Part shown: in pieces, positions 1-5,286 of the stretch
Position numbering within the stretch: position 1 is the stretch's first letter
How the letters are laid out: each line of letters begins with the position of its first letter
Assembly (NCBI GenBank): GCA_017413145.1
Contig: JAFPUX010000577.1
Coordinates: forward strand, 1 to 5,286
Direction of reading: 5' to 3'
Source of the DNA: Kiritimatiellia bacterium
GTDB taxonomy: Bacteria > Verrucomicrobiota > Kiritimatiellia > RFP12 > UBA3636
Length of the DNA stretch: 5,286 nt
Made by a program: the position numbers and the translations under genes
The notes under the pieces: model-generated
Databases searched by the model: none
What the model was told of the DNA's origin: nothing
The model's input: the letters and a program-made list of their open reading frames with translations, nothing else

Positions 1-1
1 C

Positions 2-664
2 CCGATGGACTTCTTCTCGTGGCACGTCTACGCCAAGGAGCCCAAGTGGATCGCGTGGAACGCCCGCCGGATCCGCGAACTCCTGGACGCGAACGGCTAC
101 GCGAAGACCGAGAGCCACTGCAACGAGTGGAACTACGTGCGGAACTGGACGGACGGCTTCGTCTACACCGTGAAGAACATCATCGGCGTGAAGGGCGCCG
201 CCTACACGGCCGCCGCGATGGCCGACGCGCAGAACGCCCCCGTCGACATGCTCATGTACTACGACGCTCGTCCGACCGGATTCAACGGCATCTGGGACTA
301 CTACGCCTACGAGCCGCTCAAGGGCTGGTTCGTGTTCGACGCCTTCCGCCGCCTGCGCCGCCTCGGAAACCACGTCCGCACGGAGCTTTCGCCCGACGCC
401 GCGAAGGGCGAGGAGATCTATGCCGTCGCCGCGCGCTGCAAGACTGGCGCGCACAAGGCCGCCATGGTCGCGCGGTTCGTCGAAGAAGACGAAAAGGCGC
501 GCCCGGTCAACGTCGCGCTGAAGCTCGCCAAGGGCGCGTGGAAGAAGCCGCGCGTGCGGATGCTCGACGCGAAGTGCAACCTCGAACCGGCGCCGTTCCG
601 GATCGAAGGCGACGCGCTCGTGCTGCGGCTCGCGCCGCTGTCCGTCGCGTTCGTCGAGTGGTAG
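2..664 (+). CDS. GH39-like glycoside hydrolase, C-terminal part (5' end outside window)
   Basis: The open frame enters from the left edge and ends at TAG 662-664. The ATG at 5 is probably internal, since the protein would otherwise lack the first half of the barrel. Numbering from that Met, residues 2-9 (DFFSWHVY) match the beta-strand typical of GH39 and related clan GH-A enzymes. TESHCNEWN (35-43) carries Glu41, the likely catalytic nucleophile. MYYDARP (84-90) and the Trp/Tyr-rich segment 97-109 fit the last barrel strands and substrate cleft. Residues about 125-219 look like the small C-terminal beta-sandwich common in this clan. The acid/base Glu would lie upstream and is not visible. 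The family hydrolyses glycosides such as beta-xylosides, and the substrate here cannot be told. No membrane segment is seen. The gene converges on dnaG with a 15-base gap. A family close to GH39 but not formally in it is possible. Confidence 0.72.
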   Translation, partial: PMDFFSWHVYAKEPKWIAWNARRIRELLDANGYAKTESHCNEWNYVRNWTDGFVYTVKNIIGVKGAAYTAAAMADAQNAPVDMLMYYDARPTGFNGIWDYYAYEPLKGWFVFDAFRRLRRLGNHVRTELSPDAAKGEEIYAVAARCKTGAHKAAMVARFVEEDEKARPVNVALKLAKGAWKKPRVRMLDAKCNLEPAPFRIEGDALVLRLAPLSVAFVEW

Positions 665-678
665 CGGCGGCCCGCCGC
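664..678. terminator. small hairpin in the convergent intergenic gap (possible terminator)
   Basis: A perfect inverted repeat GCGGCGG / CCGCCGC with one central base spans the stop of the glycosidase and almost the whole 15-base gap to the dnaG stop. As RNA it can fold as a 6-bp all-GC stem with a 3-base loop in either direction. No T-run follows on either strand, so it is not a classic intrinsic terminator. Calling it a bidirectional terminator is inference from its position between two convergent stops. Confidence 0.25.
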
Positions 679-679
679 G

Positions 680-2833
680 TCAGAGGTCGTCCGGCGGGAG
701 GTCGTCGTCGTCGAAACCGGCCGGGCGGTGCCCGGCCGGCTCCACTGCGGGCGCCACCGGCGGCGCGGGGGGCTCGTCCGCCGGCGGATGGTGGCGGATG
801 AAGGGGACCGGCGGGCGTTCGGGCGGGGCTTCGCCGTCGAGCGCCGGCAGGTCGGGGAATTCGTCTTCGCCGGGGGCGGGGAGGGGGACGCCCGCGAGCT
901 CGTGGACGCGGGCGCAGCCGAGCCGCCACGACTTGAGGTCGAGCGTCGCGCGGCGCAGGTCCTGCCGCTTGCGGAGCGCATCGAGCCCCTTCTCGGAGGC
1001 GCTCGCGGCGAGGCGCGCGGCGACCCAGCGGCGCCAGGCGTCCAGCAGGATCTGGTGCACGAAGTCGCGCGGCGGGTGCTCCGCGGTCGGGTCGCGCCGC
1101 GCGGAGAGCACGCCCAGGAAAGCGGCGGCCTTCGGGTCGTCCGCCTGCAGGCGCTCCAGCGCGTCGCCGCCGGTGCCGGCGGCCTCGGCGTAGAAGGCTT
1201 CGACGAGCGCGCGCACCATCGCGTTCGGGAAAAGCATCGGCGGGAGCAGTGCGGCGAGCGCGCGCACCGTGGCGGGGTGCTCCTCGCCGTGCTTGAGGAG
1301 GAATTCGCAGAGCGCCACGTCGGTCGGGTCGGGCGGCGGCGGCGGGGGCTCGCCCGGGGCCGAAGCCCCGGGCACGGGACCGGCTGCGCTTGGGGGCTCC
1401 GGATCTTCGAAAATCTCCGGCGGCGGCAAGTCGGGCGGTGGCGGCGGCGACAAGGGAGGCGGCGGTGGCGGGGTGGCGGTTTCGCGGCGGAAGGCGGCTC
1501 CTTCGCGCTGGCGGCGGAGCGCCTCCTCGATGCCGGAGAGCTCCGCGCGGATCGCGTCCTCCGGCAGGTTCATTTCCTGCGCGAGCTCTTGGACCATGCG
1601 CGCCTTGTGGACGGCGTTGGCGCAGGCGGCGACGGTCTGGAGGACCTCCTTCACGATGCGGCCCGCGGCGTCCGCGCCGTCCGGGTCGGCCTCCTGCGCG
1701 CGGAGGTGCGCGACGTGGAACGGCACGGGGCCGACCGCGGCGTCGAGGATCGCCTGGAAGTCCTCCTTGGAGTGCGAGAGGAGAAACGAGTCGGGGTCCT
1801 CGCCGTCGGGCATGCGGGCGATGCGGACGGGGATGCCCTCGGCCAGCAGGATCGCGGCGGTGCGCACGGCGGCCTTGCGGCCGGCGGCGTCCGCGTCGAA
1901 GAGCAGCACGGCGCTGTCCGCGTAGCGGTGCAGGAGCTTGGCGTGCTCGTCCGTGAAAGCGGTGCCCTCGGAGGCGACGGCGCGCGGGAAGCCGCACGCG
2001 TGGCAGCGGATGACGTCGATCTGCCCCTCGCAGACGATCGCCTCGCGGTGGAGCGAGCTGGCGATCGGGCGCTGCGCCTTGTCCAGCGCGTAGAGCACGC
2101 GCGACTTCTTGAAGATGTCGGTCTCGGGCGAGTTGACGTACTTGGCGGGGCTCGCGGCTTTGTCGAGGACGCGTCCGCTGAAGGCGACGACGCGCCCCTG
2201 GTGGTCCTTGACCGGGAACATGAGGCGCCCGTGGAAGCGGTCGCGCAGGAGCGAGGCGGACTGCGCGCCGTCGGGCAGCAGGCCGAGCCCGGCCTCGACC
2301 ATCTCGCGCTTCGTGAAACCGTGCGCCTCGGCGAACTTGTCGAGCGTGCCCCACGGTTCCGGGTCGTAGCCCAGCTCGAACAGCTCGACCACGTCCGGGC
2401 CGAGCGAGCGCTTCTCGAGGTAGGCGCGGGCGGGCGCGGCGGCGGCGGTCTGCAGGAGGCAGCGGTGGAAGAAGGCGGCGGCCTCGGCGTTCACCTGGAA
2501 GAGGCGGCGGGCGCGCGCCGCGTGGCCGCCGTCGTCCTCCTCGACGATCTCCACGCCGCACTTGTCGGCGAGGTAGCGCAGCGCGTCGGGGAACGTCATG
2601 CCGTCGTGCTGCACGAGGAACTTGAACACGTCGCCGTCCTCGCCGCAGCCGAAGCAGTGGTAGCGCTGGCGCTGCGGGTTGACGTGGAAGGACGGCGTCT
2701 TCTCGTGGTGGAACGGGCAGCAGGCCTTCCACGCCGAGCCGGCGCGCTTGAGGGGCACGCGCTCGCCGATCACCTGGACGATGTCGGTGCGCGAGCGGAT
2801 TTCCTCGATGGTCTGGTCGGAGACGGTCGGCAC
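680..2833 (-). CDS. dnaG: DNA primase DnaG
   Basis: DnaG synthesises RNA primers at the replication fork, working with the DnaB helicase. This 717-residue protein shows the full domain order. The CHC2 zinc-binding domain has Cys39, His42, Cys60 and Cys63 (CPFHHEKTPSF ... YHCFGCG). The RNA-polymerase basal part includes RDRFHGRLMFPVKD (197-210) and KYVNSPETDIFKKS (231-244). The TOPRIM core has Glu269 in CEGQID and Asp313/Asp315 in FDADAAG. Residues about 504-645 probably form the helicase-binding domain. It is longer than the roughly 580-600 residues usual for DnaG. The extra length is a polyproline linker (455-503) and a Pro-rich tail (650-717) ending in a DDDD-LPP-DDL acidic tip. The start is GTG, chosen because translation from it gives the standard DnaG N-terminus (TIEEIRSRTDIVQVI). 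It lies six bases after the rhaA stop with no recognisable Shine-Dalgarno, so coupling to rhaA is likely. rpoD does not follow. TOPRIM EGQID in place of EGYMD is reminiscent of PVC-group primases. Confidence 0.97.
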   Translation of the reverse strand: MPTVSDQTIEEIRSRTDIVQVIGERVPLKRAGSAWKACCPFHHEKTPSFHVNPQRQRYHCFGCGEDGDVFKFLVQHDGMTFPDALRYLADKCGVEIVEEDDGGHAARARRLFQVNAEAAAFFHRCLLQTAAAAPARAYLEKRSLGPDVVELFELGYDPEPWGTLDKFAEAHGFTKREMVEAGLGLLPDGAQSASLLRDRFHGRLMFPVKDHQGRVVAFSGRVLDKAASPAKYVNSPETDIFKKSRVLYALDKAQRPIASSLHREAIVCEGQIDVIRCHACGFPRAVASEGTAFTDEHAKLLHRYADSAVLLFDADAAGRKAAVRTAAILLAEGIPVRIARMPDGEDPDSFLLSHSKEDFQAILDAAVGPVPFHVAHLRAQEADPDGADAAGRIVKEVLQTVAACANAVHKARMVQELAQEMNLPEDAIRAELSGIEEALRRQREGAAFRRETATPPPPPPLSPPPPPDLPPPEIFEDPEPPSAAGPVPGASAPGEPPPPPPDPTDVALCEFLLKHGEEHPATVRALAALLPPMLFPNAMVRALVEAFYAEAAGTGGDALERLQADDPKAAAFLGVLSARRDPTAEHPPRDFVHQILLDAWRRWVAARLAASASEKGLDALRKRQDLRRATLDLKSWRLGCARVHELAGVPLPAPGEDEFPDLPALDGEAPPERPPVPFIRHHPPADEPPAPPVAPAVEPAGHRPAGFDDDDLPPDDL
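717..739. repeat. perfect 10-bp inverted repeat with 3-base loop inside the dnaG 3' end
   Basis: CCGGCCGGGC (717-726) and GCCCGGCCGG (730-739) are exact reverse complements separated by GGT. In the dnaG message this is an all-GC hairpin 35 bases before the stop, followed by TTTC. It encodes the near-symmetric peptide PAGHRPAG just before the acidic tail. It also lies about 50 bases past the stop of the convergent + strand glycosidase, where it could stop or stabilise that transcript, though no T-run follows on that side. Function is unknown. Confidence 0.6.
1352..1373. repeat. perfect 9-bp inverted repeat forming a C(UUCG)G tetraloop hairpin in dnaG mRNA
   Basis: GCCCGGGGC (1352-1360) and GCCCCGGGC (1365-1373) flank CGAA. 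Read on the minus (coding) strand, the loop is TTCG closed by a C-G pair, which is the unusually stable cUUCGg tetraloop. It sits within the polyproline linker of DnaG and encodes PGASAPG. The repeat is plain in the sequence. Whether it acts on translation or RNA stability, or is a by-product of GC-rich codon choice, is not shown. Confidence 0.6.
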
Positions 2834-2839
2834 GGCGCG

Positions 2840-4096
2840 CTACTTGCGCTTGCGCAGGACCTTCTTTTCGTAGTCCGCGACGGTCTTGAACCAGTCTTCG
2901 CGGGCGGGGAGGCCGGCGCGGCGGCACCATTCGGCCCAGACGTCGCCCATCGGGTAGTTCTTGACTTCCTCCTGGAGCATCAGGAGCTCGGTGAAGCGGC
3001 CTTCGGACTGGAGTTCCGCCATCTTCGCGTTGGGCTGCAGGAGGGCGGCGAGGAGCGCCTTGAGCATGTTGCGCATGCCGATCACCCACGCGGCGACGCG
3101 GTTGATCGACGCGTCGAAGTAGTCGAGCGCGAGGACCACGCGGTCCGGGCCGGCGAGCGCGATCTCGCGGGCGATGTCGAGCAGCATGTCGTCCTGGCGC
3201 AGGACGTGGTCCGAGTCCCAGCGGACGGGGCGCGAGACGTGGAACGCGACCTTCGGGGCGAAGAGCAGCATGGACGAAATCTTGTCCGCGACGTTTTCGC
3301 TCAGGTGGAAGTGCCCGCTGTCGAGCAGGCAGAGCAGGTTGTTCTTCGCGGCGTAGTTCATGTAGAACTCGTGCGAGCCGACCGTGTAGCTCTCGACGCC
3401 GATGCCGAAGAGCTTGCTTTCGATCGTGACCTCGACGAGCGAGCGGTCGTAGTCCGTCGCGAAGATTTCGTCGAGCGACTTCTTGTAGACCGCGCGCGGC
3501 GTGGTGCGGTCGGCGGGGACGTCCTTGAGGCCGTCCGGAATCCAGATGTTGAAAGCCGTCGGCGTTCCCATCTCGCGGGCGAAGTACTCGGCGATGCGCA
3601 GGCACGCGACCGTGTGGCGGATCCAGAATTTGCGGACCTTCTCGTCCTCCGAGGAGAGCGTGCGCCCGGACGCGGCGAGCGGGTGCGAGAAGTAGGTCGG
3701 GTTGAAGTCGAGGCCCTTGAGGCCGATCTTCTTCGCGAACTTCACCCACGGGGCGAAATGGCGGGGTTCGATCGCGTCGCGGTCGACGAAGCCGTCCTTG
3801 CCGAAGATCGCGTAGTTGGCGTGGAGGTTGAGGCGGTGCGTGCCGGGGACGAGCGAGAGGGCCTTTTCGATGTCGGCCATGAGCTCCTTCGGCGTGCGGG
3901 CTCGGCCGGGGTAGTTGCCGGTGGTCTGGATGCCGCCGGACGCGGCGCCGCCGCCGTCGAAGCCGACGACGTCGTCGCCCTGCCAGCAGTGCATGGAGAC
4001 GTGGAACTTTTCGAGGGTCTTCAGCGCGGCTTCGACGTCGACGCCGAGGTTCTTGTAGAGCGCTTTCGCGGAGGCGAAGCGGGAATCGGTGGCCAT
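2840..4096 (-). CDS. rhaA: L-rhamnose isomerase
   Basis: This enzyme interconverts L-rhamnose and L-rhamnulose, the first step of cytoplasmic rhamnose breakdown. The 418 residues match the E. coli enzyme in length (419) and co-linear motifs: VSMHCWQGDDVVGF (33-46), GGIQTTGNYPGRAR (54-67), GLDFNPTYFSHPLA (128-141), NIWIPDG (183-189), ESKLFGIGVESYTVGSHEFY (226-245), LDSGHFH (258-264), HVSRPVRWDSDHV (286-298), LDYFDASINRVAAWVIG (324-340). By alignment from memory, the metal and catalytic residues are Glu226, Asp259, His286, Asp294, Asp296, a conserved Asp in LDYFDAS, and Lys228, all present. The frame stays open far upstream, but the ATG at 4096 is preferred: it has a good Shine-Dalgarno (AAAGGA, 9 bases away) and gives the family's normal N-terminus. 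A sigma70-like promoter lies about 40 bases upstream. dnaG follows six bases after the TAG stop. The kinase (rhaB) and aldolase (rhaD) genes are not in the window. Confidence 0.97.
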   Translation of the reverse strand: MATDSRFASAKALYKNLGVDVEAALKTLEKFHVSMHCWQGDDVVGFDGGGAASGGIQTTGNYPGRARTPKELMADIEKALSLVPGTHRLNLHANYAIFGKDGFVDRDAIEPRHFAPWVKFAKKIGLKGLDFNPTYFSHPLAASGRTLSSEDEKVRKFWIRHTVACLRIAEYFAREMGTPTAFNIWIPDGLKDVPADRTTPRAVYKKSLDEIFATDYDRSLVEVTIESKLFGIGVESYTVGSHEFYMNYAAKNNLLCLLDSGHFHLSENVADKISSMLLFAPKVAFHVSRPVRWDSDHVLRQDDMLLDIAREIALAGPDRVVLALDYFDASINRVAAWVIGMRNMLKALLAALLQPNAKMAELQSEGRFTELLMLQEEVKNYPMGDVWAEWCRRAGLPAREDWFKTVADYEKKVLRKRK

Positions 4097-4105
4097 GGTT
4101 GGATG

Positions 4106-4111
4106 TCCTTT
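4106..4111 (-). promoter_or_regulatory. Shine-Dalgarno site of rhaA
   Basis: The minus strand reads AAAGGA nine bases before the ATG at 4096. It decides the rhaA start, since the reading frame has no stop for several hundred bases upstream. It is the only strong ribosome-binding site among the complete minus-strand genes here: dnaG has none and the phosphatase has only a weak GGA. Confidence 0.8.
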
Positions 4112-4136
4112 CGGGAAACTTGGTTCGAGGCCGCCC

Positions 4137-4165
4137 ATTCTACCGCATCCGCCCCCCGCGTTCAA
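4137..4165 (-). promoter_or_regulatory. sigma70-type promoter of rhaA(-dnaG)
   Basis: On the minus strand TTGAAC (4165-4160) is followed by exactly 17 bases and TAGAAT (4142-4137). The -10 matches TATAAT at five of six positions and the -35 matches TTGACA at four of six, with optimal spacing. These are among the few AT-richer spots in a very GC-rich region. The predicted start point is near 4130, giving a leader of about 34 bases before ATG 4096. The promoter would drive rhaA and, by read-through, dnaG. Sigma-factor assignment is inference. Confidence 0.65.
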
Positions 4166-4173
4166 GCGCGTTC
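4157..4173 (-). promoter_or_regulatory. tandem GAACGCG repeat over the -35 box (possible regulator site)
   Basis: The minus strand carries GAACGCG twice (4173-4167 and 4163-4157), starts ten bases apart, about one helical turn. The second copy contains the GAAC of the -35 hexamer. A small GCGCG-GAA-CGCGC dyad overlaps the upstream copy (4166-4178). Direct repeats on one face of the helix at a -35 box are typical of activator or repressor sites. A rhamnose-responsive regulator would be a reasonable guess, but none is encoded here. Confidence 0.35.
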
Positions 4174-4192
4174 CGCGCGCGCCGTCCGCCTC

Positions 4193-4209
4193 CGTCCCGG
4201 ACCGGGACG
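4193..4209. repeat. 17-bp perfect palindrome between the phosphatase gene and rhaA
   Basis: CGTCCCGG and CCGGGACG flank a single central base (4201). The element begins 13 bases after the phosphatase stop, and its centre is about 70 bases upstream of the predicted rhaA start point. It could be an operator, since that distance suits an upstream activator, or a hairpin marking the end of the xerC-phosphatase transcript. There is no T-run, so an intrinsic terminator is less likely. Confidence 0.5.
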
Positions 4210-4221
4210 CCCGCAACGGCG

Positions 4222-4956
4222 CTAGAGGGGGAAGACGGAGCGGCCGAAGCTGCCCATGCGGCTGGGCGGCTCGTCCGCGGCGCGCAGGTGCGAGGTGTCG
4301 CCGAAGGCCTGGATGCGGAACCCCGCCACGTCGCCCTGGCGCTCTTCCGAGTTGAGGACCGTCACGGACGAAGGCGCCATGAAGAACGCGTGCCAGAGCT
4401 CCGGCGGCGCGACGTGGACGACGTGCCCGATCGCGGCGCACGCGAGCCCGAGGTGGCAGAAGAACACGAGCAGCGCGTCGCGCTGCGCGTCCGGCGCGAT
4501 CCGGTAGTGGTTCGCCTCGCGGCGGTAGCCGTAATGCGCGAGAATGCCGTCGACGCCGGCCTTGATCTCGGCCCAGCGCGGACGTGCCACGTCGGCGTGG
4601 GCGGCCAGGTAGGGCGTGTCGAGCCAGCCCTCCGGCTCGTTGTAGCGCGGGTCGGCGGTCCAGTAGTCGGGGAAGAGGTCCCACGGGACCCACGATTGGT
4701 CGCCCGAGCCGTCCGGGCGCGCGTGGCAACCGATCGTGAACTCGGTCATCCACCCGAGCGTCTCGGCCGCCGCGCCCATCGCGGCGAGCGAGGGCTTCGC
4801 GGTGGCCTGCGCGCGGCCGGCGGGGCTGCAGAAACAGGACGTCGGCTTCCACGCGGCGGCGCGGCGCGCGAGGAGCTCCGCCTCGCGGAAGCCCTTCGGG
4901 GTGAGGGAGTCGACGGAGTAGTCGGGTTCGGCGTGGCGGACGAAGATCAGCTGCAT
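4222..4956 (-). CDS. histidine phosphatase family protein (phosphoglycerate-mutase-like)
   Basis: Members of this superfamily transfer or remove phosphate through a phosphohistidine. The N-terminus MQLIFVRHAEPDY gives Arg7 and the nucleophile His8 in the RHG-type motif (here RHA). LTPKG (18-22), SPAGRAQATA (44-53, Arg48), an acidic residue near Glu72, and the second catalytic His168 in FFCHLG complete the pocket. The 244-residue length suits branch 1 of the family, but the middle segment (about 85-150, Trp/Tyr/Pro-rich) is not that of glycolytic GpmA, so I do not assign gpmA. Substrate is unknown and could be a sugar phosphate or other small phosphomonoester. No signal peptide or membrane segment is evident, so it is likely cytoplasmic. 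The ATG at 4956 is right at the motif, with only a weak GGA upstream. It lies 14 bases after the xerC stop and is probably co-transcribed with it. Confidence 0.85.
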   Translation of the reverse strand: MQLIFVRHAEPDYSVDSLTPKGFREAELLARRAAAWKPTSCFCSPAGRAQATAKPSLAAMGAAAETLGWMTEFTIGCHARPDGSGDQSWVPWDLFPDYWTADPRYNEPEGWLDTPYLAAHADVARPRWAEIKAGVDGILAHYGYRREANHYRIAPDAQRDALLVFFCHLGLACAAIGHVVHVAPPELWHAFFMAPSSVTVLNSEERQGDVAGFRIQAFGDTSHLRAADEPPSRMGSFGRSVFPL

Positions 4957-4970
4957 TTCCGTGGCGGGGT

Positions 4971-5286
4971 CTAGGCGCGGGGGAAGGCGTCGTGGTAGAC
5001 GGCGCGGATCCGCTCGAGCGAGACGTGGGTGTAGATCTGGGTGGTGGAAAGGGAGGCGTGGCCGAGCAGCTCCTGCACGGCGCGCAGGTCCGCGCCGGCG
5101 TCGAGCAGGTGCGTCGCGAACGAGTGGCGCAGCGAGTGCGGCGAGAAGCGGTCCGGCAGGCCCGCGGCGAGGAGCGCGGCGTCGAACGCGCGCTCGAGCA
5201 GGCGCGTGGTGGCGCGCCCGCCGCGGCGGTTCGCGAAGACGGGCGATTCGGGCCGGGCCAGGCCGGCGCCGAAGCGCGTCTCGGTC
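4971..5286 (-). CDS. xerC: tyrosine recombinase XerC, C-terminal fragment (5' end outside window)
   Basis: Translating back from the TAG at 4973-4971 gives about 104 residues with the tyrosine-recombinase catalytic core. HSLRHSFATHLL supplies the HxxR pair (His at 5138-5136, Arg at 5129-5127). LLGHASLSTTQIYTHV supplies the later His (5060-5058) and the nucleophilic Tyr (5033-5031). The first catalytic Arg lies beyond the window. Xer proteins are about 300 residues and resolve chromosome dimers at dif during division. The C-terminal VYHDAFPRA resembles the VYDxAHPRA ending of XerC more than XerD, so XerC is preferred. XerD or a XerA-like single recombinase is the alternative. Nothing suggests a phage or integron integrase, and no att-like repeats are visible. 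Confidence 0.88.
   Translation of the reverse strand, partial: TETRFGAGLARPESPVFANRRGGRATTRLLERAFDAALLAAGLPDRFSPHSLRHSFATHLLDAGADLRAVQELLGHASLSTTQIYTHVSLERIRAVYHDAFPRA

Noticed and set aside
5..664. Treating the ATG at 5 as the true start of a short glycosidase
   Set aside because: The protein would lack the first half of the catalytic barrel including the acid/base residue, and the frame is open to the window edge.
1331..1480. GGC/GGCGG-rich stretch as a microsatellite or structural repeat
   Set aside because: It is explained by CCG/CCC/CCA proline codons of the DnaG linker. The codons vary and there is no regular repeat unit.
2846..2855. GCGC-TT-GCGC mini-dyad at the rhaA stop as a terminator or processing site
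   Set aside because: The 4-bp arms with a 2-base loop are too small, and it arises from the Arg-Lys-Arg-Lys codons at the RhaA C-terminus.
507..3749. Long minus-strand frame of about 1080 codons overlapping dnaG and rhaA
   Set aside because: It is out of frame with both genes, is low-complexity Arg/Pro/Ala, and shows no family motif. It is a GC-composition artefact.
728..4225. Very long + strand open frame (over 1100 codons) running antisense to dnaG and rhaA
   Set aside because: It is the mirror of two confidently identified minus-strand genes in GC-rich DNA, where stops are rare in the shadow frame. The product is Arg/Gly/Ala/Val-rich with no recognisable domain.
4097..4852. N-terminal extension of rhaA in the same frame
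   Set aside because: It overlaps the phosphatase gene. The strong Shine-Dalgarno and family N-terminus place the rhaA start at 4096.
4099..4974. + strand open frame antisense to the histidine phosphatase
   Set aside because: The minus-strand frame has clear catalytic motifs, while this one is Arg/Val/Ala-rich without motifs.
4971..5286. Integrase of a mobile element or integron
   Set aside because: The C-terminal motifs fit a housekeeping XerC, and no attachment-site repeats, tRNA gene or cargo genes are nearby.

Overview
This is a GC-rich, gene-dense bacterial chromosomal segment (roughly 70% G+C by eye). It holds five protein-coding genes, two of them cut by the window edges. No RNA genes, insertion sequences, CRISPR arrays or phage genes were seen. 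The organism is probably a high-GC free-living or gut bacterium that degrades polysaccharides. A PVC-group bacterium (Verrucomicrobiota, Kiritimatiellota or Lentisphaerota) is my best guess. It rests on the GH39-like glycosidase with an NEWN motif and on a DnaG with an EGQID rather than EGYMD TOPRIM motif. This is family-level memory, not a computed placement.

Layout from left to right: the C-terminal two-thirds or so of a GH39-like glycoside hydrolase runs on the + strand (to 664). It converges, with only 15 bases between the stops, on a minus-strand block. In transcription order that block runs from the right edge: the 3' end of a XerC-type tyrosine recombinase (5286-4971), a histidine-phosphatase-family protein of unknown substrate (4956-4222), a 125-base gap with a good sigma70-type promoter, L-rhamnose isomerase rhaA (4096-2840), and DNA primase dnaG (2833-680).

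The first two minus-strand genes are 14 bases apart and look co-transcribed. The gap before rhaA carries a 17-bp perfect dyad, a tandem GAACGCG repeat at the -35 element, a TTGAAC-N17-TAGAAT promoter and a clear Shine-Dalgarno site, so rhaA probably starts its own transcript. dnaG follows rhaA after only six bases with no Shine-Dalgarno of its own, which makes it look translationally coupled to a sugar isomerase. That differs from the classic rpsU-dnaG-rpoD arrangement.

The individual proteins are mostly ordinary. The points that merit a second look are in and around dnaG: an acidic C-terminal tail resembling the SSB tip, a long polyproline linker, two perfect GC-rich inverted repeats inside the coding sequence (one forming a C(UUCG)G hairpin in the mRNA), and the rhaA-dnaG coupling. 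I did not find a new defence, mobile or enzymatic system here.
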